Shown here: in pieces, positions 1 to 7,048 of the stretch
Layout of the letters: the number at the start of each line of letters is the position of its first letter
Position numbering within the stretch: position 1 is the stretch's first letter
From: JBGPBY01 sp041481485
Lineage (GTDB): Bacteria > Acidobacteriota > Terriglobia > 20CM-2-55-15
NCBI GenBank assembly: GCA_041481485.1
Contig: JBGPBY010000094.1
Coordinates: 1-17,899, forward strand
DNA length: 17,899 bases
Direction: 5' to 3'
Notes under the pieces: model-generated
What the model saw: only the letters and a program-made list of their open reading frames with translations
Database searches by the model: none
What the model was told of the DNA's origin: nothing
Program-made: the position numbers and the translations under genes

Positions 1-48
1 TATAACGGTTTAGCAAACCGCCGCCTTCAGCCACTCGGCCACCTCTCC
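1..48 (-). tRNA. tRNA-Ser(GCU), 5' part, cut by the window edge
   Basis: Read on the minus strand from 48, the sequence begins GGAGAGGUGGCCGAGUGG, the typical start of a bacterial tRNA-Ser: a 7-nt acceptor strand, U8, then a D arm. It continues into an anticodon arm with loop UUGCUAA, closed by a stem with four Watson-Crick pairs and one G-U. The anticodon is GCU, which reads AGC/AGU serine codons. The variable arm, T arm and acceptor 3' strand lie to the left of the window. The tRNA is transcribed divergently from the ilv-leu operon. Confidence 0.93.
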
Positions 49-77
49 GGAGGCGCGGACGCCATTCGAGCTTTTCA

Positions 78-83
78 AGTATA
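78..83 (-). promoter_or_regulatory. possible -10 box for the tRNA-Ser gene
   Basis: On the minus strand TATACT (five of six matches to TATAAT) lies about 30 nt upstream of the mature tRNA 5' end, a sensible distance for a tRNA promoter with a short 5' leader. No good -35 is seen at 16-18 bp spacing; the nearest TTGATG is about 22 bp away. This is a weak call from position and -10 match only. Confidence 0.3.
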
Positions 84-171
84 GGGGAGTAATCGCTGAT
101 GCTCCCATCAAAATCATTGATTATGCCGGGTACGGCGGCGACTGGTAAGGTGTTTGCCACTGTGGAACAGA

Positions 172-198
172 AATGGGACAGCATCATGCTGTCCCATT
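172..198. promoter_or_regulatory. 27-bp perfect palindrome upstream of ilvN (operator, attenuator hairpin or repeat)
   Basis: AATGGGACAGCAT (172-184) and its exact reverse complement (186-198) flank a single base. As RNA it would fold into an 11-bp stem (172-182 with 188-198) and a 5-nt loop, followed by ATTATTGT, which is only a weak U-tract. It sits 21 nt before the ilvN start and just upstream of CATAAT at 210-215, a near-consensus -10 box. It could be an operator for the operon, a leader hairpin or terminator, or another dispersed palindrome. The sequence alone does not decide. Confidence 0.5.
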
Positions 199-219
199 AT
201 TGTCCGGGCCATAATTCAT

Positions 220-540
220 ATGACGAACCCAACTGACCCAATGAAGAAAATGCGGATCCTGGTCGAGAACCGTCATGGCGCGCTTCTCAAGATTGTCGGG
301 GTCTTTACCACTCGAGCGTACAACATCATTACTTTGAACGTCATGCCCGATGACGATGAAGAACTAAGCCAGATGACCGTGACGCTGCGCTGCAGCGATC
401 CACGGTTCGAACAACTGCGAAAACAATTAATCAAGATCGTCGACGTCGTCGACGTGATCGAAGAAGAATTCATAGCGGAAAATGCCGAAAACGGAGGGAA
501 CAACGATGGCGAACATTTACTACGAACAAGACGCGGATAA
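220..540 (+). CDS. ilvN: acetolactate synthase small (regulatory) subunit, ACT-only short form
   Basis: This is the regulatory subunit that pairs with IlvB and normally confers valine feedback. The 106-residue product has one ACT domain (about residues 10-85). It contains VENRHGALLKIVGVF and the ligand-loop-like YNIITLNV, matching the family pattern in which a conserved Gly and Asn bind the amino acid. Family members of the IlvH type are about 160 residues and add a C-terminal domain, which is absent here; E. coli IlvN and IlvM are comparably short. The start at 220 is a choice: no clear ribosome site precedes it, and the ATG at 241 (MKKMRILVENRHG) is equally credible. The last 11 codons overlap the start of ilvC, and the ilvC ribosome site lies inside this gene, which suggests translational coupling. 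The C-terminal tail is low-complexity and hydrophilic. Confidence 0.85.
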   Translation: MTNPTDPMKKMRILVENRHGALLKIVGVFTTRAYNIITLNVMPDDDEELSQMTVTLRCSDPRFEQLRKQLIKIVDVVDVIEEEFIAENAENGGNNDGEHLLRTRRG

Positions 541-1525
541 ATCCTTTCTCAAAGGGAAGCAGGTCGCGATAATCGGATATGGCAGTCAGGGACACGCTCA
601 TGCCCTGAATCTGCGCGACAGCGGCGTCAATGTCGTCGTCGGACTTTATGAAGGCAGCCCGTCGGCCGAACGTGCCAAAGAAGAAGGGCTGCGCGTCCTC
701 TCTGTTGCCGAGGCGACGAAGACTTCCGACATCATCATGATTCTTCTTCCCGATGAAAAGCAGAAGAAGATCTATAACGAATCCATTCTTCCGAATCTTC
801 GCCCGGGTCAAACGATCATGTTTGGCCATGGATTCAACATCCATTTCGGACAGATTCAACCGCCGCCGACTGTCGATGTATCGATGATCGCGCCCAAGGC
901 GCCGGGACATCGCGTGCGCGAACTATATCAGGAAGGTGTGGGCGTTCCCGCGCTGCTGGCCATCCATCAGGACGCTTCCGGCACTGCAAAACAAACGGCA
1001 CTGGCCTATGCGCAGGGGATGGGCCATCTCAAAGCCGGCGTCATCGAAACCACTTTCAAAGAAGAAACCGAAAGCGATCTGTTCGGTGAGCAGACGGTCC
1101 TTTGCGGCGGCGCTTCGGCCCTGGTCAAGGCATCTTTTGAGACTCTCATCGAAGCCGGGTACCAGCCCGAAATTGCCTACTTCGAATGCATGCACGAACT
1201 CAAACTGATCGTCGATCTGTTTTATGAAGGCGGCCTCGCCTACATGCGCTATTCCGTCAGCGATACCGCCGAATACGGCGACTACACGCGCGGTCCGCGC
1301 ATCGTCACCGAGCAGACAAAGGCAACGATGAAGCAGATCCTCAAAGAAATCCAGAGCGGCGAGTTTGCCAAACAGTGGATTGAAGAAAATGAAAAAGGCC
1401 GCCCGAACTTCAACCAGATGCGCGAAAAGGACAAGACGCATCCGATTGAAATCGTCGGCGCGAAGCTGCGCAAAATGATGTCGTTCCTCAAACCCAAACG
1501 CCAGATGGCAGGAGTGCGCGGATGA
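506..1525 (+). CDS. ilvC: ketol-acid reductoisomerase, class I
   Basis: The enzyme converts 2-acetolactate (or 2-aceto-2-hydroxybutyrate) to the dihydroxy acid by Mg-dependent isomerisation and NAD(P)H reduction, the second common step of valine, isoleucine and leucine synthesis in the cytoplasm. The 339-residue length fits the short class I form. The Rossmann motif GYGSQGHAHALNLRDSG is near residue 25. The C-terminal knotted domain carries the metal-binding stretches ETESDLFGEQTVLCGG and ECMHELKLIVDL. The start at ATG 506 is set by GGAGG at 493-497 and by MANIYYEQDAD, the usual N-terminus. The loop after the second strand reads LYEGSPS instead of the common Arg-containing phosphate-binding loop, which bears on cofactor choice. 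The gene overlaps ilvN by 35 nt and ilvB by 4 nt (ATGA). Confidence 0.97.
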   Translation: MANIYYEQDADKSFLKGKQVAIIGYGSQGHAHALNLRDSGVNVVVGLYEGSPSAERAKEEGLRVLSVAEATKTSDIIMILLPDEKQKKIYNESILPNLRPGQTIMFGHGFNIHFGQIQPPPTVDVSMIAPKAPGHRVRELYQEGVGVPALLAIHQDASGTAKQTALAYAQGMGHLKAGVIETTFKEETESDLFGEQTVLCGGASALVKASFETLIEAGYQPEIAYFECMHELKLIVDLFYEGGLAYMRYSVSDTAEYGDYTRGPRIVTEQTKATMKQILKEIQSGEFAKQWIEENEKGRPNFNQMREKDKTHPIEIVGAKLRKMMSFLKPKRQMAGVRG

Positions 1526-3321
1526 CTCGATCGATCTCGGGCGGGGACATCATCGTTCAGGTCCTCGCCGACGAAGGCGTCGATACCATTTTCGGATACA
1601 GCGGCGGCGCCATTCTTCCAACATACGATTCCGTGTTTCGTCACAACGAAATGTGCCGTGAGAAGGGCGAACGCGAAATTCAGCTGATCGTTCCGGCCAG
1701 CGAGCAGGGCGCGGGCTTTATGGCTGCCGGCTACGCCCGATCGTCGGGAAAGGTCGGTGTGTTCATGGTGACTTCCGGACCCGGCGCAACCAACAGCGTC
1801 ACGCCGATTCGGGATTGCATGGCGGATTCCGTGCCGGTGGTTCTAATCACCGGCCAGGTGCCGCGCGCCGCGCTGGGTTCCGATGCGTTTCAGGAAGCGC
1901 CTGTGTTCAATCTGATGAGTACGTGCGCCAAGCACGCGTTCCTGGTCACCGATCCGGAACAGCTCGAAGCGACCATGCGTACGGCATTCATGATTGCCCG
2001 CAGCGGCAGACCAGGACCGGTCGTCGTCGACATCCCGAAAGACGTTCAGAACTGGGTCGGACCATACAAAGGCAGCGGACTTCTGACCTTGCGTGGTTAC
2101 GACTCGCGAATTCGTGAGATTCAGAATTCGCACGTCGCTTCCGATCATGCGCGCGCCTTCTTCGACCTTTTGAGGACGAGCGAACGGCCGCTGATTTATG
2201 CGGGCGGCGGCGTGATCAATTCGGGAGCCGCTGAAGAATTGCGCCGATTCTCAGCGATGTTCGGGATTCCTGTGGTGACGACGCTGATGGGCCTCGGGGC
2301 CATGGACACCACCGATCCACTTTCGCTGCACATGCTGGGAATGCACGGCGCGGCGTATGCGAACTACGCCGTCGAAGACTGCGATTTTCTGATTGCCGTG
2401 GCGTCCCGGTTCGATGATCGCGTGGCGGGAAATCCAAAACAGTTTGCGCCGAGCACGCGAGCCATCGCGCATATCGATATCGATGTCGCCGAACTGGGCA
2501 AGGTGAAAACCACGCACTGGGGACACGTTGGCGATGCCAGGGCTGCATTGAACGATCTGATAGCTGCGGCGAATGGTTTTACCAAGGACTATTCCAAATG
2601 GCGCGCGCACCTGGAACGGCTGCGCGCGAAGCATGGCTACAACTACGACCGCTCGAGCGACATGATTCAGCCCCAGCAGGTGATCGAAGTGCTGAATGAC
2701 ATTGTGAAAGGGGAAGCGATCTTCACCACCGGTGTCGGCCAGCATCAGATGTGGGCGGCGCAGTATCTCACGTTCAAGAATCCAAGATCGTGGCTCACGT
2801 CGGGTTCCATGGGAACGATGGGATTCGGTCTGCCTGCTGCAATCGGGGCTCAGTTTGCGTGTCCGGACAGCCTGGTCATCAATATCGATGGCGACGGCAG
2901 CATCCGGATGAATTTCGGTGACCTCGAGACCGTGACCACGTATAACGTGCCGGTGAAAATTCTCGTCATGAACAACAACGGCGACGGCATGGTGCGGCAG
3001 TGGCAGCGCCTGTACTTTGCCGAACGATTTTCCGGCAGCGACAAATCGCTTCACAAAAAGGATTTCATCAAGGCGGCGGAGGCCGATGGGTTCGAATTCG
3101 CCGTGCGTGTGTCCGATGCCAATGAACTGCCGCGCGTGCTGCGGGAGTTTGTGGAATTCAAGGGACCGGCGTTTCTCGAGGTCGTCATCGATCAGGATGC
3201 GTGCGTGTACCCGATGATCGGCCCGGGTGCCGGATACAAGGAAATGGTAACCGGCAGTTTTATCGCGCCGCGCCTGGCGTCGGAAGTTGCTGTGGAGAGC
3301 GGGAAACCGGATTTGTTTTAA
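1522..3321 (+). CDS. ilvB: acetolactate synthase large (catalytic) subunit
   Basis: This ThDP-dependent enzyme condenses two pyruvates to acetolactate, or pyruvate with 2-ketobutyrate. The 599 residues match the family length. The N-terminal ThDP-binding domain has YSGGAILPTYDSV and the catalytic glutamate E61 in SEQGAGFMAAGYAR, followed by TSGPGATN. The middle FAD-type domain includes GGGVINSGAAEEL. The C-terminal domain has the ThDP motif GDGS (from residue 457) ending in NNNGDGMVRQWQ (484-495). Two positions differ from the common bacterial sequence: the residue before the catalytic Glu is Ser rather than His, and the stretch after the NN is N-G-D rather than Q-Y-L. The second position is also variable in fungal enzymes, so I infer it is active. 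AGGAG at 1510-1514 precedes the ATG. It is translationally coupled to ilvC; finding it after ilvC, separated from ilvN, is unusual. Confidence 0.96.
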   Translation: MTRSISGGDIIVQVLADEGVDTIFGYSGGAILPTYDSVFRHNEMCREKGEREIQLIVPASEQGAGFMAAGYARSSGKVGVFMVTSGPGATNSVTPIRDCMADSVPVVLITGQVPRAALGSDAFQEAPVFNLMSTCAKHAFLVTDPEQLEATMRTAFMIARSGRPGPVVVDIPKDVQNWVGPYKGSGLLTLRGYDSRIREIQNSHVASDHARAFFDLLRTSERPLIYAGGGVINSGAAEELRRFSAMFGIPVVTTLMGLGAMDTTDPLSLHMLGMHGAAYANYAVEDCDFLIAVASRFDDRVAGNPKQFAPSTRAIAHIDIDVAELGKVKTTHWGHVGDARAALNDLIAAANGFTKDYSKWRAHLERLRAKHGYNYDRSSDMIQPQQVIEVLNDIVKGEAIFTTGVGQHQMWAAQYLTFKNPRSWLTSGSMGTMGFGLPAAIGAQFACPDSLVINIDGDGSIRMNFGDLETVTTYNVPVKILVMNNNGDGMVRQWQRLYFAERFSGSDKSLHKKDFIKAAEADGFEFAVRVSDANELPRVLREFVEFKGPAFLEVVIDQDACVYPMIGPGAGYKEMVTGSFIAPRLASEVAVESGKPDLF

Positions 3322-3331
3322 GGAGAGCGAA

Positions 3332-3397
3332 CTGTAGGCGCGGTCTATGACCGCGCACAATTTCTAAATCGCGCGCGGTCATAGACCGCGCCTACAG
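3332..3397. repeat. palindromic intergenic repeat, family A, inside the ilv-leu operon
   Basis: Two exact 25-bp inverted arms (3332-3356 and 3373-3397) enclose 16 nt. Each arm contains its own 8-bp hairpin, GCGCGGTCTATGACCGCGC (loop TAT), so the RNA can fold either as one long stem or as two small ones. The same core recurs at 13177-13284 with paired base changes. It fills nearly all of the 88-nt gap between ilvB and leuA, the only sizeable gap in the operon. There is no T-run after it, so a classical terminator is unlikely; an effect on mRNA processing or on the ilv/leu expression ratio is inference. Confidence 0.9.
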
Positions 3398-3409
3398 CGG
3401 AACGGAGGC

Positions 3410-4591
3410 ATGATGGATAACAAGGTCATTATTTTCGATACGACATTGCGGGACGGCGAGCAGGCTCCAGGTTTCAGCATGAATATTGAAGAAAAGCTGA
3501 AAATGGCGCGCCAGCTCGAGCGTCTCAATGTCGATATTCTGGAAGCCGGCTTTCCAATCGCCTCGGAAGGCGATTTCGAAGCCGTACGCCGCGTATCGGC
3601 CGAAGTACGGACGCCGACGATAGCGGGGCTCGCTCGATCGGTTAAAAAAGACATCGACCGCTGTGCCAAAGCCCTCGAACACGCCAACAAGGCTCGCATC
3701 CATGTCTTCCTCGCTACCAGCGACATCCATCTGAAATACAAACTCAACAAAACGCGTGAAGAAGCCCTCGCGGCCGCAGCCGAAGGCGTCCGCTATGCCA
3801 AAACGATGTGCGATGACATCGAATTTTCCGCCGAAGATGCCGGCCGCACCGATCTGGATTTTCTCGTAAAAGTGACGGAGGCCGTCATCGATGCCGGCGC
3901 CCGAACCGTCAATCTTCCGGATACCGTGGGCTACTGCCTTCCCGAAGACTACGGGACGTTGATCCGCAATCTGCGCAGCCGCGTGAAAAACGTGGATCGC
4001 GCCATCATCAGCACGCATTGTCATAACGACCTCGGGCTGGCAGTTGCCAACTCACTGGCAGGAATTCAAAATGGCATTCGCCAGGTCGAATGCACGATCA
4101 ATGGCATTGGCGAGCGGGCCGGCAACGCGGCGCTTGAAGAAATCGTCATGGCGCTTCAGGTGCGGCAGCAGTCTTTCGGAGTCACGACCGGCATCAACGC
4201 GAAAGAGTTGTATGCCTGCAGCCAGTTGCTCTGTGAAATTACCAGTATGCCGGTGCAGGCCAACAAGGCGATCGTGGGCGACAATGCATTTGCCCATGAG
4301 GCCGGAATTCATCAGGACGGCATGCTCAAAAATTCCATCACCTACGAGATTATGACTCCGGAGTCGGTCGGTGTTCCCAAGGGCAAGATCGTTCTGGGTA
4401 AACACTCGGGCCGTCATGCACTGGTCGCGCGCTGCCGTTCCCTTGGGTTTCAGCTGGGCCCCGAAGAACTGGAACACGCATACAGTCTGCTGACGGCGGT
4501 GGCCGACAAGAAAAAGACCATTGAAGACGCCGATCTTCACGAAATCATCCAAACCGCACGAACGAAAAAAGACTCGGTGGCGGCGTCGTAA
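3410..4591 (+). CDS. leuA: 2-isopropylmalate synthase lacking the C-terminal regulatory domain
   Basis: The enzyme condenses acetyl-CoA with 2-ketoisovalerate, the first committed step of leucine synthesis. The TIM-barrel motifs are intact: DTTLRDGEQAPG near residue 10 (catalytic Arg14, metal ligand Asp15), the metal-binding HCHNDLG at 203-209, and INGIGERAGNAALEE directly after it. GKHSGRHAL lies in the linker subdomain. The product is 393 residues, whereas E. coli-type enzymes are about 520. It stops after the ADKKKTIEDADL segment, where the leucine-binding dimer domain would begin. leuB starts two bases later, so no detached regulatory piece follows. Short relatives such as homocitrate-type synthases exist, but the motifs and the leuBCD context favour isopropylmalate synthase. 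GGAGG (3404-3408) lies very close to ATG 3410; the adjacent ATG at 3413 has slightly better spacing. Confidence 0.94.
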   Translation: MMDNKVIIFDTTLRDGEQAPGFSMNIEEKLKMARQLERLNVDILEAGFPIASEGDFEAVRRVSAEVRTPTIAGLARSVKKDIDRCAKALEHANKARIHVFLATSDIHLKYKLNKTREEALAAAAEGVRYAKTMCDDIEFSAEDAGRTDLDFLVKVTEAVIDAGARTVNLPDTVGYCLPEDYGTLIRNLRSRVKNVDRAIISTHCHNDLGLAVANSLAGIQNGIRQVECTINGIGERAGNAALEEIVMALQVRQQSFGVTTGINAKELYACSQLLCEITSMPVQANKAIVGDNAFAHEAGIHQDGMLKNSITYEIMTPESVGVPKGKIVLGKHSGRHALVARCRSLGFQLGPEELEHAYSLLTAVADKKKTIEDADLHEIIQTARTKKDSVAAS

Positions 4592-4593
4592 GT

Positions 4594-5679
4594 ATGAAAG
4601 CACAAATCGCATTTCTTCCCGGAGACGGTGTGGGTCCGGAAGTACTGGCAGAGGCGCGCCGCGTTCTGGATACCGTCGGAAGCCGCTTCAATCACACCTT
4701 TGACATTGTTGAAGGCGACATCGGTGGTGTCGCGATCGATCGTTACGATTCGCCGCTTCCCCCGCCTACCATCGAACTGGTTCAGAAATCCAACGCCGTG
4801 CTGCTGGGCGCCGTCGGCGATAAAAAGTACGACTCCCTGCCGTCGTCAAAGAAGCCGGAACGCGGTCTGCTGGACCTGCGGACGCTGTTGGGCAATTACG
4901 CGAATCTTCGTCCCGTGTTTGTTTTCGATCCGTTGGCGAATTCATCCACAGTTCGGCCGGAAGTGGTTCGCGGTGTGGACATCATGTTTGTCCGCGAACT
5001 GCTCGGAGGAATTTATTTCGGGACGCCGCGCATGCGCGAAGGGAATCGTGCCGTCGATACCGAGGTCTACACCGTCGATGAGGTGCGGCGCGTTTCGCGC
5101 GTGGCTTTCGAACTGGCACGCAGCCGGCGGAAACACGTGACTTCGGTCGACAAAGCGAACGTGTTGGAGACATCGATTCTGTGGCGCCAGACCGTCGCCG
5201 ATGTTGCAAAGGATTATCCCGACGTGAAACTCGAAAACCTGTACGTCGATAACTGTGCCATGCAGCTGATCCTGCGCCCGAAGCAGTTCGACGTCGTGGT
5301 GACCAACAACCTCTTCGGAGATATCCTGAGCGACGAAGGTGGAGTGCTTGTGGGAAGTCTCGGCATGCTGCCCTCCGGAAGCATTGGCGGCCAGGTTGGA
5401 TTCTACGAGCCGGTGCATGGCTCTGCTCCGGATATTGCGGGAACGGGCAAGGCGAATCCCATCGGCGCCATCGGATCGGTGGCCATGATGCTCGAATATT
5501 CGTTCAAGCTGCCGGATCTCGCCGCGCGGGTTCAACGCGCCATTGCGGCTGCAATTGACCAGGGGCTGCGCACTGCCGATATTTTTTCTCCAGGACAAAC
5601 CCTGGTATCTACCAAACAGATGGGTGATGCCGTCTGTAAAATCATAGAGAAATCCGATGCAACCAAAAACGCTGTATGA
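4594..5679 (+). CDS. leuB: 3-isopropylmalate dehydrogenase
   Basis: This NAD-dependent enzyme oxidises and decarboxylates 3-isopropylmalate to 2-ketoisocaproate. The 361 residues are full length. Substrate-binding arginines are visible at R96 and R106 (LLDLRTLLGNYANLRP) and R134 (FVRELLGGIYFG). The catalytic pair is Y141 and K187, and the Mg-binding aspartates are D219 (YVDNCAMQL), D243 and D247 (NNLFGDILSDEGG). HGSAPDIAGTGKANPI, with Asp280, is the NAD-type (not NADP-type) adenosine-binding loop. It follows leuA by 2 nt and overlaps leuC by 23 nt, so it is clearly a member of the operon. Confidence 0.97.
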   Translation: MKAQIAFLPGDGVGPEVLAEARRVLDTVGSRFNHTFDIVEGDIGGVAIDRYDSPLPPPTIELVQKSNAVLLGAVGDKKYDSLPSSKKPERGLLDLRTLLGNYANLRPVFVFDPLANSSTVRPEVVRGVDIMFVRELLGGIYFGTPRMREGNRAVDTEVYTVDEVRRVSRVAFELARSRRKHVTSVDKANVLETSILWRQTVADVAKDYPDVKLENLYVDNCAMQLILRPKQFDVVVTNNLFGDILSDEGGVLVGSLGMLPSGSIGGQVGFYEPVHGSAPDIAGTGKANPIGAIGSVAMMLEYSFKLPDLAARVQRAIAAAIDQGLRTADIFSPGQTLVSTKQMGDAVCKIIEKSDATKNAV

Positions 5680-7048
5680 CAAGATCTGGGAATCCCACGT
5701 GGTGGTTCCCGAAACCGACGCTCCGGCAATCATTTTCATCGACCTGCATCTCATTCACGAAGTCACGTCGCCACAGGCCTTCGATGAACTGCGAGAGCGA
5801 AATCTGCGATTGCGCCGTCCGGACCTGACCCTGGGTACTGCCGATCACTCCATTCCGACGACAACCCGAACGCTGGTCCGGTCGGATGATCCGCTGGCCT
5901 ACGATCAGGTGACGAAACTCGATACAAACTGTGCGGAGTTTGGCGTGGAACTCTTCGGCATAAAGAGCGACAAGCAGGGAATCGTTCACGTCATCGGTCC
6001 GGAAGTTGGAGCGACTCAGCCCGGAAAAGCAATTGTCTGCGGCGACAGCCATACATCGACGCATGGCGCATTCGGGGCTCTCGCATTCGGCATCGGAACA
6101 ACCGAAGTGGGGCATGTCCTCGCAAGCCAGTGTCTGCTTCAGCGCAAAGCCAAAAACTTTGAAGTGCGCATCGATGGACAGTTACGCGAAGGCATCACCG
6201 CGAAAGACGTCATTCTCTATGTGATTTCTCAGATTGGAATCGGGGGCGGTACGGGCTGCGTCTTTGAATTCACAGGATCCGCTGTTCGTGCGATGAACAT
6301 GGATGCCCGAATGACATTGTGCAACATGTCCATCGAGGGCGGCGCGCGTGCAGGCCTGGTTGCTCCGGATGAAACGACATTCGAATACCTGAAGGGCCGG
6401 CCGATGTCGCCGCGAGGCGCCGAATGGGACAAGGCCGTTGCGCGCTGGAGGGAGTTAAAGTCGGACGAAGGCGCGCTCTACGACAAGCAAATCGTGATCG
6501 ATGGATCCACCATTGAACCGATGATCAGCTTCGGTACCAATCCTGGAATGAGCATGCCGATTACGGCGCGGGTGCCCAATGCCGGCAACGAAGAATTGAA
6601 ACGCGCGCTTCAGTATATGGATCTGAAGCCAGGCGAGCCGCTGCTGGATCATCCGATCGATGTCGTATTCATCGGCAGCTGTACCAACTCGCGCATGACG
6701 GATTTGCGCGCCGCAGCGTCAATTCTGAAGGGCCGAAAAGTTGCCAGTAATGTCAGAGCGGTCATCGTGCCAGGCTCGCATCAGATCAAGAAAATGGCGG
6801 AGGACGAAGGGCTCGACAAGATTTTTGTAGCTGCCGGAGCGGAATGGCGCGAGGCGGGATGCAGCATGTGCATCGCGATGAATGCCGATAAACTGGAGCC
6901 CGGGCAGTATTCCATCAGCACCAGCAACCGAAATTTTGAAGGCCGGCAGGGACCGGGAGGCCGCACGATGCTGGCATCGCCGTTGACCGCTGCCGCATCA
7001 GCGGTGACCGGAAAAGTCACCGATTTACGACGGATGTTAAAGAGATGA
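5657..7048 (+). CDS. leuC: 3-isopropylmalate dehydratase large subunit
   Basis: This aconitase-family subunit isomerises 2- to 3-isopropylmalate together with LeuD. The 463-residue length is normal. The N-terminus MQPKTLYDKIWESHVV matches family members and supports the start inside the end of leuB. The three ligands of the [4Fe-4S] cluster are present: C342 (FIGSCTNSRM), C402 and C405 (GCSMCIAM). VCGDSHTSTHGAFGALAFG and TSNRNFEGRQGPGGRT are further family signatures. The ribosome site (AGAGAAA) is weak, so translation probably depends on coupling with leuB. Confidence 0.97.
   Translation: MQPKTLYDKIWESHVVVPETDAPAIIFIDLHLIHEVTSPQAFDELRERNLRLRRPDLTLGTADHSIPTTTRTLVRSDDPLAYDQVTKLDTNCAEFGVELFGIKSDKQGIVHVIGPEVGATQPGKAIVCGDSHTSTHGAFGALAFGIGTTEVGHVLASQCLLQRKAKNFEVRIDGQLREGITAKDVILYVISQIGIGGGTGCVFEFTGSAVRAMNMDARMTLCNMSIEGGARAGLVAPDETTFEYLKGRPMSPRGAEWDKAVARWRELKSDEGALYDKQIVIDGSTIEPMISFGTNPGMSMPITARVPNAGNEELKRALQYMDLKPGEPLLDHPIDVVFIGSCTNSRMTDLRAAASILKGRKVASNVRAVIVPGSHQIKKMAEDEGLDKIFVAAGAEWREAGCSMCIAMNADKLEPGQYSISTSNRNFEGRQGPGGRTMLASPLTAAASAVTGKVTDLRRMLKR

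Noticed and set aside
1..48. tRNA gene as an integration site for a mobile element
   Set aside because: No integrase, no direct repeat of the tRNA end and no phage-like genes are present; the flanking genes are core metabolism.
154..219. N-terminal extension of ilvN from TTG at 154
   Set aside because: It would translate the palindrome at 172-198, has no ribosome site, and gives 22 residues unlike the family before the ACT domain.
51..219. T-box riboswitch or leader-peptide attenuator before ilvN
   Set aside because: No T-box consensus, no antiterminator/terminator pair and no short ORF rich in Leu, Ile or Val codons could be found in this short leader.
482..505. Upstream ATG for ilvC at 482
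   Set aside because: GGAGG at 493-497 lies inside this extension and serves the ATG at 506, which gives the normal ketol-acid reductoisomerase N-terminus.
2251..3360. Long open frame (369 codons) antisense to ilvB
   Set aside because: It lies wholly opposite conserved ilvB motifs and has no recognisable domain; long antisense frames are expected in GC-rich genes.
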